Assembly (NCBI RefSeq): GCF_014698835.1
Contig: NZ_JACJTU010000021.1
Span: 62,001 to 126,000 of the forward strand
DNA from: Nostoc paludosum FACHB-159
Lineage (GTDB): Bacteria > Cyanobacteriota > Cyanobacteriia > Cyanobacteriales > Nostocaceae
Reading direction: 5' to 3'
DNA: 64,000 nucleotides
Positions 1 through 8,154 of the stretch are shown in pieces (position 1 is the stretch's first letter; every line of letters begins with the position of its first letter). The translations under genes were made by a program, and so were the position numbers. The notes beneath the pieces are model-generated. The model worked only from the letters and a program-made list of their open reading frames with translations. It searched no databases and was not told where the DNA came from.

Positions 1-125
1 GTATGTTTTCTGTATGATTGGTAAATCACTCATTCAAAATTTAGCTAAAAAATTTGATCGCGCAGAGCGCGAGAAGAAGGGAAAAGAAAACACCACAGAG
101 GGCAAAAGGGTAAGAGCATAAAGGG

Positions 126-1709
126 CTAGTAAGTCCTGAGGGAAGCCGCAACCACAACCCGAAAACCCACGAGGTTCTTCCTGCCGACACGCGCGATCCA
201 GGCGCGATGGCCCGAACGGCAGTACCTCGGAAAGTGGTACCAGGAACCACCACGGAGCAGCCGATTATGATTCTCACTCATCCAAGGGCTGCCGTCTGCT
301 GGGGCTTTATTATAATTTTTGTGCCAAGTATCCTGACACCATTCCCATATATTACCATGCATATCAAATAAACCAAAGGGGTTTGGTGGAAATTTTCCCA
401 CATCTGTTGTTTGCTCGCGATATTCGCCCTTTGACCCAGAATTATAGGTGTAGTTACCGTCATAGTTCGCTAAGTTAGTGGTAATCGTCTCACCAAAATA
501 AAATGGAGTAGTCGTTCCCGCACGACAGGCATATTCCCACTCTGCTTCACTAGGCAAGCGATAGGTTTTCCCAGTCTTGTTAGATAATCTGGCACAAAAC
601 TCGATCGCATCATCCCAGGATACACATTCAACAGGTCGATTAGCGCCTTTGAAGCCTGAGGGATCGGGATTTAAATCAATATTTACCTTTTCGAGTGCAG
701 CTACAATAGCCCATTGGCTTTGTGTAACTGGAAATTTACCCATGAAAAACGGTTGAATGGTGACAGTGTGCTGTGGACTTTCAGAATCGTAGCGTTCTGG
801 CTCATTATATGGAGAACCCATCAAGAATTTTCCACCAGGAATTGGAACTATTTCGAGAACTACGCCATTGCCCAAATTTTCTGTAAAAAGCTTTGCTTCT
901 TGTTCTTTCCTGATACGAACTACATCTTCATCCTTAAGCTTATAGTGTTGTTGGAATTGCTTTAATTCAGTTTCAGCGTTTTCATCCAATGGATATCCTT
1001 GTTCATGTATAAAATTTATTAAGGATAACCTATATGTAGCTATCTTTTGTTTATATATCGTGTAAGAGTCTAATGCATTCTTGCGGATTGCACTGGTTTC
1101 TGAATCTGCTAATCCTAACTTTTCCTGTAAATCATTCAATATGTCCAATTCTAGAAAAGAAATTTTGCCATCAGACGCAAAATATTCAGCCTTCTGACGA
1201 TACTCAGCTATGGCGGCTTCTTTAATTTCCCGTTTTTTTTGACGCTCCTTAATTAATTTCTCAGCAGCAGACCTAATTCCCTGAGCTACATTTGTGAATG
1301 CCTCGTCTTGATTATTCCAAGACTTAACAGGTAGGAGATTTTTAGGCAGAGCTTGTAGTTTAGCAAATGGTGCTGGTCGCCAATCAACACTTCGCAGAAT
1401 AATTGGAATGACGCAAGCTTCCCCAGCTTCATGGCGTTGTATTGCTGTCTTAACTTCAACATCGTAGCAGTAATCAGAATTTATAAAGTCTGAACTAACG
1501 AGCAATAGAATGATGTCGGCTGTGTTTAAATTCTCATTAATCTGGTGATTCCATTCTCCTCCAGGTGGTATCTCGCGGTCATCCCAAGTTGAAATTACAC
1601 CTTGCCGTTTCAAGATACTCAAGTTTTTAACTAGTTCATTCTTTAGGAGTTCGTCAGCGTGGGAGTAAGAGAAGAATACTTTGAGCGACACCAACGATGC
1701 CTCCGTCAT
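126..1709 (-). CDS. TIR domain - FGE-sulfatase (C-type lectin fold) fusion protein, probable DGR target
   Basis: 527 aa. Residues about 9-150 form a TIR domain: VFFSYSHADE near the N-terminus, then a SDYCYDVEV segment where C81 and E85 fit the Cys-x3-Glu pattern around the catalytic glutamate of NAD-cleaving TIRs. Residues 150-275 are a charged, probably coiled-coil linker. Residues about 282-527 form a formylglycine-generating-enzyme-like (FGE-sulfatase) domain: PGGKFLMGS, RLPSEAEWEYACRAG, NPFGLFDMHGNIWEWCQD, LLRGGSW, GFRVV. In cyanobacteria this C-type-lectin-like fold is often not an enzyme but a display scaffold at the C-terminus of signalling proteins diversified by DGRs. The last roughly 40 codons differ sharply in composition from the rest (see the variable-region entry). 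A role as an NADase-type signalling or defence protein with a diversified ligand-binding end is inference. No partner gene lies between this gene and the window edge. Confidence 0.9.
   Translation of the reverse strand: MTEASLVSLKVFFSYSHADELLKNELVKNLSILKRQGVISTWDDREIPPGGEWNHQINENLNTADIILLLVSSDFINSDYCYDVEVKTAIQRHEAGEACVIPIILRSVDWRPAPFAKLQALPKNLLPVKSWNNQDEAFTNVAQGIRSAAEKLIKERQKKREIKEAAIAEYRQKAEYFASDGKISFLELDILNDLQEKLGLADSETSAIRKNALDSYTIYKQKIATYRLSLINFIHEQGYPLDENAETELKQFQQHYKLKDEDVVRIRKEQEAKLFTENLGNGVVLEIVPIPGGKFLMGSPYNEPERYDSESPQHTVTIQPFFMGKFPVTQSQWAIVAALEKVNIDLNPDPSGFKGANRPVECVSWDDAIEFCARLSNKTGKTYRLPSEAEWEYACRAGTTTPFYFGETITTNLANYDGNYTYNSGSKGEYREQTTDVGKFPPNPFGLFDMHGNIWEWCQDTWHKNYNKAPADGSPWMSENHNRLLRGGSWYHFPRYCRSGHRAWIARVGRKNLVGFRVVVAASLRTY
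146..264 (-). other. Probable DGR variable region (VR) at the 3' end of the TIR-FGE gene
   Basis: By hand count about 63% of bases 151-262 are G or C, against about 38% just upstream in the gene (301-360). Reading the coding strand, the codons after GGT GGT TCC TGG are TAC CAC TTT CCG AGG TAC TGC and so on. They fit a template rich in AAC/AAT codons in which adenines have been replaced. The segment ends in GTGGGTTTTCGGGTTGTG, like the invariant GFRVV / IMH-type end of known cyanobacterial FGE-type VRs. The residues at GGSW-YHF-PR-Y-CRSG-H-RAW are where such proteins vary. No template repeat, accessory protein or reverse transcriptase is visible; they would lie before position 1 or elsewhere in the genome. 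VR identity is therefore inferred from pattern only. Confidence 0.65.
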
Positions 1710-1814
1710 TTTGCGTCTTTAGGAGTAGGATAAATTAGGTTTTTCACAAATTATAGTATTTTTGGCTGATTTCACGGAGAAACTAACCCTGAAGAATTGC
1801 AGTCTGAATCCAGA

Positions 1815-1844
1815 TGTAGAGACGTTGCAATGCAACGTCTTTAC
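1815..1844. repeat. Dispersed palindromic repeat (GTAGAGACGTTGCA type)
   Basis: A near-perfect inverted repeat with arms gtagagacgttgca and tgcaacgtctttac. A second copy with the same left arm lies at 43365-43392. It sits in the 380-bp gap upstream of the TIR-FGE gene, which otherwise holds only the STRR at 2041. Hairpins like this are scattered through Nostocales genomes; function unknown. Confidence 0.7.
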
Positions 1845-2040
1845 GAGATCATGCACAATCGTTTTCGTACATGAAATCAACAACGCCTAATATTTTTGAC
1901 AAATTGTAATCGTTTTGTTGCTAAAGCGATCGCGTCTCAAAAAAACACAAAGAATAGTAAGTAGAGTATGTTGTCGTCAAGCGCCGCACCATCAAAAAAT
2001 GAAGCTACCTTAGCCTTCGGCAAACACACCCTACATCTTA

Positions 2041-2086
2041 ATTACGAATTACGAATTACGAATTACGAATTACGAATTACAAATTA
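2041..2086. repeat. STRR, heptamer ATTACGA
   Basis: About six tandem copies of the 7-mer attacga, the last degenerate, end 4 bp before the tRNA 3' end. Heptameric short tandemly repeated repetitive sequences are characteristic of heterocystous cyanobacteria and vary in copy number between strains. Confidence 0.9.
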
Positions 2087-2089
2087 TTA

Positions 2090-2461
2090 CGGGACTGGTG
2101 CGACTTGAACGCACGACCTAGCGCTTCAGATTTGTGTGAGTTTCCCCACTCTCTGGACTATACCTTCACCATAGGTTTTTAACCCTTAGGTGGTGGCTAC
2201 CTAGTCTCTACACCTTCTTGAATTTAATCAAGCTTGGCTCGGTATTCCCGTGGAGTGTCAACACTGTGGTAAACACACAACCACTCCTACTTTCTATCAA
2301 TAGCTCTTATAATACTTTTTACAATCATGCAAGCATTTTGAAAGAAGGAAATTTTCACTCTTTAGGGTTCACCGAATTCAACCACATTCACTCATAAGGT
2401 TTCCCTTATGATGCCCGATTATTCAGGAGGCGCTCGCTCTATCCAGCTGAGCTACAGCCCC
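2090..2461 (-). tRNA. tRNA-Arg(CCU) interrupted by a group I intron
   Basis: The 5' exon is 2461-2425 (37 nt) and the 3' exon 2126-2090 (37 nt). Joined, they give a complete 74-nt cloverleaf: acceptor GGGGCTG / CAGTCCC, D arm GCTC / GAGC, anticodon stem AGCGC / GCGCT with loop CU-CCU-AA, T arm GTGCG / CGCAC with TTCAAGT loop, discriminator G. CCA is not encoded. The anticodon CCU reads AGG arginine codons. The break falls directly after U36 of the anticodon, and the intervening 298 nt end in G, as group I introns require. The gene lies 32 nt downstream of the tocopherol cyclase stop codon on the same strand but has its own promoter. Confidence 0.93.
2127..2424 (-). ncRNA. Group I intron in tRNA-Arg(CCU), no ORF
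   Basis: 298 nt between U36 and A37 of the tRNA. The 5' junction is U|GAAUAAUC and the last intron base is G. The P7 pairing GACTA (plus-strand 2202-2206) with TAGTC (2156-2160) is visible, and AAGGTATAGTCC resembles the conserved S element of cyanobacterial tRNA introns. A P8-like hairpin (caccacc / ggtggtg region, 2164-2196) sits between the P7 strands. There is no room for a homing endonuclease. Splicing is expected to be autocatalytic; this is family knowledge, not shown here. Confidence 0.88.
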
Positions 2462-2481
2462 AAAAAAATGCCATGTTGGTG

Positions 2482-2509
2482 ATTATAGCATTTTTACTGA
2501 GACTGCCAA
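2482..2509 (-). promoter_or_regulatory. Sigma70-type promoter of tRNA-Arg
   Basis: Minus strand: -35 TTGGCA (2509-2504), 16-nt spacer, perfect -10 TATAAT (2487-2482), placing transcription start near 2475, about 14 nt before the tRNA. The -35 box lies inside the last codons of the tocopherol cyclase gene, so the tRNA need not depend on read-through. Confidence 0.75.
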
Positions 2510-3591
2510 CTATTATCCCAGGGCTGACCGCCTACTTCTAAACCACAAAGAAAACTTTCTGCTTTTAAGATTATTTGAGATTTTGTTCCATTTAGTTTTC
2601 GTAATTCTAAATTTAGCTTTCCTTGCATTGTGTCCCGGCAACAATATCTTAAACCTTCATCTGTGGGCGCACGTAGAGGTGTACCAGGTAAATCGGTGGT
2701 TCCTGTCAATTCAATTTCGTAATTTGAGTTTCTAGCTTTCATTTGCCATTTACCCCAAGGCTGAATTTCCCAATCAACTTGGGAATTCCAGGGAACGAAT
2801 TCATAAAACTTGCCTTGATAGTGCAAACCAATCATCGCTACAGATTCCATCCACCACAAAACACCGCGCCGTCCACCACCAGCAGTTAAGGCTAAGTCTG
2901 GTTCCCCCTCGAAGCAGTTGCAATTTAGCCAAAACCATTTTTGCGGAAAAGCACCACCCCAATTTTTTTCGCCGTAAGCTGGGGCGTTGCTGAATTCGTA
3001 AATTTTGCCATTCCAGTCAATTTGGCCACTGGCTAAGCCGTGAGCCATCAAAATCTGCCATCCCGGTTCAAAAATCTGTAGAAATGACAGCCAGCCTGCG
3101 GTTGACTGTTGAATGCTATCTCGATCGCCCCAGCCGTATACTGGTTGAATTTCATACTGCCAACGGCAATAATTATTAGTGGCGCGATCGCGAATAATTC
3201 CCTGATTTAATGTCGCCGTGGCTTGATAGCCTTCTCGAACATAATGCTCAAACTCTTTTGGTAGAAGGTACAGGGGAGAAACTTGTAAATCAGTCTTACC
3301 CCAATGTCCTAAACCCAGAACATCGCGACTACCCCAAAATTTCTTCACATCGGGAAAAGTACGGCATAAATACTCATCATCGGGGCCGAGGATTTGGGCT
3401 GCACCGCCACTGTAAGGTTTATCGCCGATGGGGTCTTCGATGGAGTACATAAAGGCGAATGTTTGCCCAATTTCCGGTAAAGTGACGCGATAATACCAGC
3501 CTTCAAAGAAGCGGCGATTACTTCCATCCCAGTGATAACCAGAATGGGGTGTTTGGGTTGACGAAAGGAAATTTGGGGGAATAGTTAACAT
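2494..3591 (-). CDS. Tocopherol cyclase
   Basis: 365 aa, full length for the cyanobacterial tocopherol cyclase (VTE1/SXD1-like) family, which closes the chromanol ring of phytylquinol precursors to make tocopherol. Family hallmarks: HSGYHWDGSNRRFFEGWYYRV at residues 16-36, FAFMYSIEDP, YGEKNWGGAFPQKWFW, GGGRRGVLWW, and a C-terminal LRAPTDEGLRYCCRDT block. There is no signal peptide. The start ATG is the only methionine upstream of the conserved block. It is divergent from the DnaJ-TPR gene with only 29 bp between start codons, so the two promoters must overlap each other or coding sequence. Confidence 0.93.
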   Translation of the reverse strand: MLTIPPNFLSSTQTPHSGYHWDGSNRRFFEGWYYRVTLPEIGQTFAFMYSIEDPIGDKPYSGGAAQILGPDDEYLCRTFPDVKKFWGSRDVLGLGHWGKTDLQVSPLYLLPKEFEHYVREGYQATATLNQGIIRDRATNNYCRWQYEIQPVYGWGDRDSIQQSTAGWLSFLQIFEPGWQILMAHGLASGQIDWNGKIYEFSNAPAYGEKNWGGAFPQKWFWLNCNCFEGEPDLALTAGGGRRGVLWWMESVAMIGLHYQGKFYEFVPWNSQVDWEIQPWGKWQMKARNSNYEIELTGTTDLPGTPLRAPTDEGLRYCCRDTMQGKLNLELRKLNGTKSQIILKAESFLCGLEVGGQPWDNSWQSQ

Positions 3592-3620
3592 AGATTTACA
3601 TAGTTGCTGATTTTTTCAGT

Positions 3621-4229
3621 ATGCGCGACGATCTCGATATCAATCATGCTTATGAAATTTTGGAGTTGGAACCCGGTGCTTCGCCAGCACAGCTGAAGCG
3701 AGCTTACCGTAAACTGGTGAAAGTTTGGCATCCCGATCGCTTTTTTGATCGAAAGCAAAAACAGGAAGCAGAAGAAAAAATCAAAAAAATCAACGCAGCT
3801 TACAATAAGCTCAAGTCTGAATACTCATCTGAGCCTCCCACTACTGTAAATCCATCCTCATCTTCGCCGAAAAAACCTACAAAAGTATCTGTCAAACGTT
3901 GGGATGCAGAAGCTTTTTATACTTTAGGAGTAGAGAATGCTACCCAAGGAAGATATGAGGATGCGATCGCTGATTTTACCCATGCGATTCGTCTCAATCC
4001 TTACTATATTGATGCATATAAATATCGCGGGTTAATTTGCTCTCAACTCGGATACGAATATAGAGCTACTTCAGATTTAAATAAAGCTAGAGAGTTAGAA
4101 CAAGAGTTCAGAAATCCAGGTTTTGCGCGTAGTTCGTCATCAGCAAGACGTGTATCAAAGCCTAAACTGCTAACAAGATTTTGTCAGGGAATCAAATCTT
4201 TACTGCGCCTAAATCGGCGTTGGATATGA
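3621..4229 (+). CDS. J-domain (DnaJ) protein with TPR repeats
   Basis: 202 aa. The N-terminal J domain (residues 7-70) has the canonical HPD tripeptide in KVWHPDRFF and the KKINAAYNKLKSE helix IV. A Ser/Pro/Lys linker follows. Residues about 97-160 contain two TPR units (AFYTLGVENATQGRYEDAIADFTHAIRLNP; YIDAYKYRGLICSQLGYEYRATSDLNKARELE). The tail is basic. Such proteins recruit Hsp70 (DnaK) to TPR-bound clients; the client is unknown. It lacks the Gly/Phe and zinc domains of true DnaJ, so it is a class C J-protein. Confidence 0.9.
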   Translation: MRDDLDINHAYEILELEPGASPAQLKRAYRKLVKVWHPDRFFDRKQKQEAEEKIKKINAAYNKLKSEYSSEPPTTVNPSSSSPKKPTKVSVKRWDAEAFYTLGVENATQGRYEDAIADFTHAIRLNPYYIDAYKYRGLICSQLGYEYRATSDLNKARELEQEFRNPGFARSSSSARRVSKPKLLTRFCQGIKSLLRLNRRWI

Positions 4230-4797
4230 GATTAGTAGTTATAGCAGGGGCAATAGGCAATAGGCACATCAAAATGAGAATAGCTTGAAGATGCTTCAAA
4301 TAGCAACATTATGCCTATATAGCAATCCTATTTCATTTGTGAAAGCTAGAGTACATTTGTACCTTCTTCTTTCCTGTTGCCTGTTGCGTATTCCCTTATA
4401 ATCGCAAATTAAAAATTGAGATGATTTCAACAAATTACTAAATTTTAGATCCATTTATAGGACTACTATTTGATTTTTGAAAAAATTTCCTACACTTTAG
4501 TCTTGCATTAACCTGTTGCCTATTGTCTATTGCCTGGCTATAGTCAGACTCGAATATCAGCTAACAGCATAATAACATCTATCTCTAGGATACTCTTTCT
4601 TTTGATTAAGTATTAACTCACTGGAGATAGAGCCAATTCTCTAATCGCAGAAGTTATTCTAAGAATTACCAACGGTTGGGTAACTCAATAAAACTCAATT
4701 TTTATCAGCAACACACATTTTTCACATCATCAAAACCTTTTGTTTTTATCAAGTTTTAGTTTCTAAATATTCAATCTGAGGAGTGCAATCAAAAGCT
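4230..4797. other. Intergenic, 568 bp, degenerate STRR-like tracts
   Basis: Contains several ggcaata / cctgttgc heptamer-like runs (4247-4266, 4371-4387, 4509-4533) and AT-rich sequence. No ORF or RNA gene is seen. The last 100 bp presumably hold the promoter of the next gene. Confidence 0.6.
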
Positions 4798-5529
4798 ATG
4801 TCTATTCCTAATGAACGCGAAATAAAAAACAGTGAAGTTAGTCAAGAAACTTACACTGGTACTAATGGTAATACTCACACCCACCTGACACGAACCACTG
4901 AAACAGTTAAAAACAACACAACTAATCCCAACTCTTACCAAAACGGTTACGTGGAAGGTCTAAATGCTGAGCGTAGATACCAACAAGCTAATTTAGCCGA
5001 ACGGGATGAGAATAATACAACTAATGGTTTGCTGATGGGTATTATTATCACGTCCTTATCTGGTCTAATTATTGGTGGCCTCTGGTACTTTAACCAGGTT
5101 AATAACGCAGCAGTTGAAAATAGTGCGCCTGTCACAACCCCTGCACCGACTAATAGCAGTGCAACCCCTACCCAATCTCCTCAACCAGAAACGAAAATCA
5201 TCGAAAGAACCAGGGAAGTTCCTGTTCCTGTTCCTGTTCCCGTTCCACAACAACAGGCTGTACCTCCATCTGCACCACCTCAACCGGATATTAATATTAC
5301 CGTTCCACCCCAGCAACCAGCGCCTTCTGGAACCCAGTCAACCCCAAATGATACCCAAGGCCAAAGTACTAGTCCAAGTACTAATACTCCTACTTCCCAG
5401 AACGATAGTTCTACTAATACCGCTACTCCAGATACCCAAAGCGACACTTCTAAAACCACTACACCTCAAGGTATAGAACAGCCAAACAGTACATCTAATA
5501 GCGGTTCTACAGGAAATTCTGCTCAATAG
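4798..5529 (+). CDS. Single-pass membrane protein with proline-rich C-terminal domain, hypothetical
   Basis: 243 aa from ATG 4798; an in-frame GTG at 4783 sits inside the GAGGAG ribosome binding site, so I prefer the ATG. The N-terminus (1-70) is polar and Asn/Thr-rich. One hydrophobic helix (LLMGIIITSLSGLIIGGLWYF) spans roughly residues 78-98. The rest is low-complexity Pro/Thr/Ser/Gln, including a VPVPVPVPVP run that could be a rigid spacer or SH3-type ligand. Function unrecognised; the layout suggests a membrane-anchored, probably periplasm-exposed stalk. Confidence 0.75.
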   Translation: MSIPNEREIKNSEVSQETYTGTNGNTHTHLTRTTETVKNNTTNPNSYQNGYVEGLNAERRYQQANLAERDENNTTNGLLMGIIITSLSGLIIGGLWYFNQVNNAAVENSAPVTTPAPTNSSATPTQSPQPETKIIERTREVPVPVPVPVPQQQAVPPSAPPQPDINITVPPQQPAPSGTQSTPNDTQGQSTSPSTNTPTSQNDSSTNTATPDTQSDTSKTTTPQGIEQPNSTSNSGSTGNSAQ

Positions 5530-5691
5530 CACTTCTGATTTTTCAGCCCACTTGACAATGCTGGTATTCACACCAACAACAAGTGGGCTAAATTTTAAGC
5601 AATATTTCAAGATTATTGCAAAAAATTAATGGTATTGAATTTTAGTAAATATGTAACCCAGTTGAACAACTGTGGTGCTAGATTAAGAACA

Positions 5692-6018
5692 AGGTACAAA
5701 CAGGTTAAAAGTTAAGTAAAACTTTTAAGTTAGAGCCTGTACCTCCTGCTCTAATTTTAGGGCGATCGCTCTTAGGTTGTGGCATCCGTTGAATGTGTTT
5801 TAGCCTTGTGTTCATTGAGTAATTTTGGAGGTTTTAGAACGCACAGCCAGAAAATGCCTGCCTAGTTGGAATATATGTTAAGGATGTCAACTTTCCGTAA
5901 AGCGATCGCGAGTAGTGTCCACGTTAGTTGAATTATTTAGCTCTGAATTATCCAATCTTCAAGAAACCGCCCAAGCTGTCGATATCTATCCATCGTAGCT
6001 TCAGGCGGTTTCTGTTTT
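5692..6018 (+). ncRNA. Candidate structured non-coding transcript in a 625-bp gene-free gap
   Basis: The gap 5530-6154 has no credible ORF but two strong structures. At 5692-5744 a nested hairpin has outer arms AGGTAC / GTACCT and inner arms TTAAAAGTT / AACTTTTAA. At 5962-6013 arms agaaaccgcccaagct and agcttcaggcggtttct are followed by GTTTT, like a Rho-independent terminator on the plus strand. The preceding gene ends 430 bp upstream, which is far for its terminator. A small RNA ending near 6018 is possible but unproven. No known family consensus was recognised. Confidence 0.3.
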
Positions 6019-6021
6019 GAG

Positions 6022-6152
6022 GTCAGAATTCAGGAGTCAGAATTCAGGAGTCAGAAAAATTAAAAAATCGTGAAAATATTTGATGAATGAGTATATCAAG
6101 GATACTAAACAGCCAATCAATTCTGAATTCTAAATTCTGGATTCTGAATTCT
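6022..6152. repeat. STRR-like CAGAATTCAGGAGT repeats
   Basis: Direct repeats of gtcagaattcagga (6022-6055) and a cluster of gaattc/attctg heptamers (6121-6152) next to the metallophosphoesterase stop codon. The same motif family recurs at 22287-22318, 58890-58960, 60151-60178 and 61128-61150. Confidence 0.7.
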
Positions 6153-6154
6153 TT

Positions 6155-7009
6155 TTAATCACCAATTAACGTAATAACAGTCACTTCTGGCGGACAAAAT
6201 AGGCGTCCTGGTTTATAAGTTCCTAAACCACGATTGACATATAATTGATTTTCTTCCACATTGTGAAATCCTTGCGCCCATTCCCAATATCGCACGACTT
6301 TCGAGCAGTCTCCTAGTAAAAGTGTTACCCAACGCCGTAATTTTTTGGGAATTTTCTTGAGAAGCTTTTTATAATAAAATACCAAAGGCCCAATGCCCGG
6401 AATTACGATGTGTCCACCGTGGGTATGACCAGATAATTGCAAATCTACCCGCCATTGTTGCAATATCTTGGCTGTATCTGGGTTATGGGATAAAACAATG
6501 CGGGGTGTCACAGAATCTAATTGATTCATGACTGGTGCAGGATGAAATTCCCGCGACCAATAATCAGCTAGTCCTACTAGTGGTAATTCTTTTCCTAGTG
6601 GATAAGCGATTTCATTCCAAAGTACATGCACCCCAATGCTAGTTAACGCTTTTGTAACTTCTGCTTGGGAGTGGCTGTAATAAATATCGTGATTACCCAG
6701 AACAGCGTAAATACCACAACGACTTTGCAGATGTTTTAATCGCAGCACCAATTGATTAATCGGTGTTGGGTCATCAGTTACGTAGTCACCAGTTAATAGA
6801 ATTAAATCTGGTTCAGCTTCGTTAGTAAGTGCGATCGCTTTTGCTAACATATCTTCCGATAGCCGCAAACCATCGTAGTGAAAATCTGACAGTTGTACCA
6901 GCTTAGTACCTTCTAAAGATCTTGGAAGTTCCGCAATCTTAACCGTCACTTTATCTACTCTTAAATGTCCTGTAAACAACCAATGCATAAGCCAACCGAT
7001 ACTCCTCAT
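6155..7009 (-). CDS. Calcineurin-like metallophosphoesterase (copy 1)
   Basis: 284 aa. All five metal-binding motifs of the metallophosphoesterase superfamily are present: LSDFHYDG (D-x-H), TGDYVTDD, LGNHDIYY, LSHNPD and SGHTHGGH. Closest in layout to the YkuE/YaeI group of phosphohydrolases. No clear signal peptide. The protein is highly similar along its whole length to the gene at 7324-8154 on the same strand, so the pair is a tandem duplication that has begun to diverge (for example SGHTHGGH versus SGHTHGGQ). Substrate unknown; relatives act on phospholipid-like substrates. Confidence 0.92.
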   Translation of the reverse strand: MRSIGWLMHWLFTGHLRVDKVTVKIAELPRSLEGTKLVQLSDFHYDGLRLSEDMLAKAIALTNEAEPDLILLTGDYVTDDPTPINQLVLRLKHLQSRCGIYAVLGNHDIYYSHSQAEVTKALTSIGVHVLWNEIAYPLGKELPLVGLADYWSREFHPAPVMNQLDSVTPRIVLSHNPDTAKILQQWRVDLQLSGHTHGGHIVIPGIGPLVFYYKKLLKKIPKKLRRWVTLLLGDCSKVVRYWEWAQGFHNVEENQLYVNRGLGTYKPGRLFCPPEVTVITLIGD

Positions 7010-7323
7010 ACCAGCGCTTACAGCTTACCAAAAATCAAAATGCAACTTGATAAATTGCAATAATTTATGTCATCTACTCCAAATATAATTACAGCAGTTT
7101 TCAGGTATTTAGACCCTGATTGAGACAGAGAATAGGGAATAGGTAGAGACACGATTAACCCTATGTCTGTAGGGAGTGGTGTAGTTCAATTACTCCAAAA
7201 GCGCTGTAACTTATTGGTTTAAATCTCAAGCTAAACTAAGCGCGTCTTGATTGAATTTGTAGCTACTCGTTAGTTAGGATAGTGACTGGAATTAGGCTGT
7301 TTCATGTGGAATTTAGATATTCC
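7010..7323. other. Intergenic, 314 bp
   Basis: Space between the two metallophosphoesterase copies. No ORF, hairpin or repeat stands out. It presumably carries the promoter of copy 1. Confidence 0.5.
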
Positions 7324-8154
7324 TCACTCACTTTGTAGAGTGATTATAGTAACTTCTGGGCGGCAAAATAAGCGTCCAGGGAGGTAAGTTCCCAAGCCAC
7401 GATTGACGTATAGCTGATTTTTTCCTAAACGATGGAAACCCCGCGCCCATTCCCAATGACTGACTACAGAAGTATTTTCTTCCAAATATCGCGCCCGACG
7501 CCGTACTTTAGCGGGTAACTTTTTGGCAATTTTGTTGTAAATCCACGGTGCCGGGCCAAGTCCGGGAATCCAGATTTGGCCGCCATGAGTATGGCCAGAT
7601 AATTGTAAATCGACTCGCCACTGTTGTAATATCTCCGCAGTGTCTGGGTTATGGGATAAAACAATGCAGGGTGTGTTTGGGTCTAGCTGGTTCATAACTA
7701 ACCCAGGATTGAATTCCCGCGACCAAGCGTCGGCCAGTCCCACAAGTGGTAATTTTTCTCCCAGTGGATAGGCAATTTCGTTCCAAAGGACGTGAATTCC
7801 AATACTAGTTAACGCCTTGGTGACTTCTGCTTTTGCGTCTTTGTGAAGTATGTCGTGGTTGCCAAGAATAGCATAAATCCCAGAGCTACTTTGCAGATGT
7901 TTGAGTCGAAGTATTAATTGGTGAACTGGTTCGGGGTCTTCAGTTACGAAGTCGCCTGTCAATAAAACTAAATCTGGTTCAGCTTGGTTGCTAGTTGCGA
8001 TCGCTTTTGAAAGCATATCTTCCGACAGCCGCAAACCATCGTAATGAAAATCTGACAACTGCACCAACTTTTTACCGTGTAACGATGCAGGCAACCCTGC
8101 AATCTTAACCGTCAATTTCTCTGTACTCAACGGCCCAGATAACAACCAATGCAT
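7324..8154 (-). CDS. Calcineurin-like metallophosphoesterase (copy 2)
   Basis: 276 aa, starting MHWLLSGPLSTEKLTVKIAG. Motifs LSDFHYDG, TGDFVTED, LGNHDILH, LSHNPD and SGHTHGGQ give a complete di-metal active site. It parallels copy 1 residue for residue over most of its length (shared YDGLRLSEDML and HVLWNEIAYPLG). Copy 1 has eight extra N-terminal residues. The same product class is expected; keeping both copies suggests differences in regulation or substrate. Confidence 0.92.
   Translation of the reverse strand: MHWLLSGPLSTEKLTVKIAGLPASLHGKKLVQLSDFHYDGLRLSEDMLSKAIATSNQAEPDLVLLTGDFVTEDPEPVHQLILRLKHLQSSSGIYAILGNHDILHKDAKAEVTKALTSIGIHVLWNEIAYPLGEKLPLVGLADAWSREFNPGLVMNQLDPNTPCIVLSHNPDTAEILQQWRVDLQLSGHTHGGQIWIPGLGPAPWIYNKIAKKLPAKVRRRARYLEENTSVVSHWEWARGFHRLGKNQLYVNRGLGTYLPGRLFCRPEVTIITLQSE

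Noticed and set aside
1..125. Possible DGR template repeat next to the variable region
   Set aside because: I read both strands and see no adenine-rich copy of the variable region here.
41..277. 78-codon minus-strand frame over the end of the TIR-FGE gene
   Set aside because: Alternative frame of the GC-rich variable region.
2041..2086. Possible CRISPR array
   Set aside because: The repeat unit is 7 bp with no spacers; it is an STRR. No CRISPR array or cas gene was found in the window.
5065..5610. Overlapping frames on both strands in the Pro-rich protein
   Set aside because: Shadows of the low-complexity CCT/ACT repeats of the real gene at 4798-5529.
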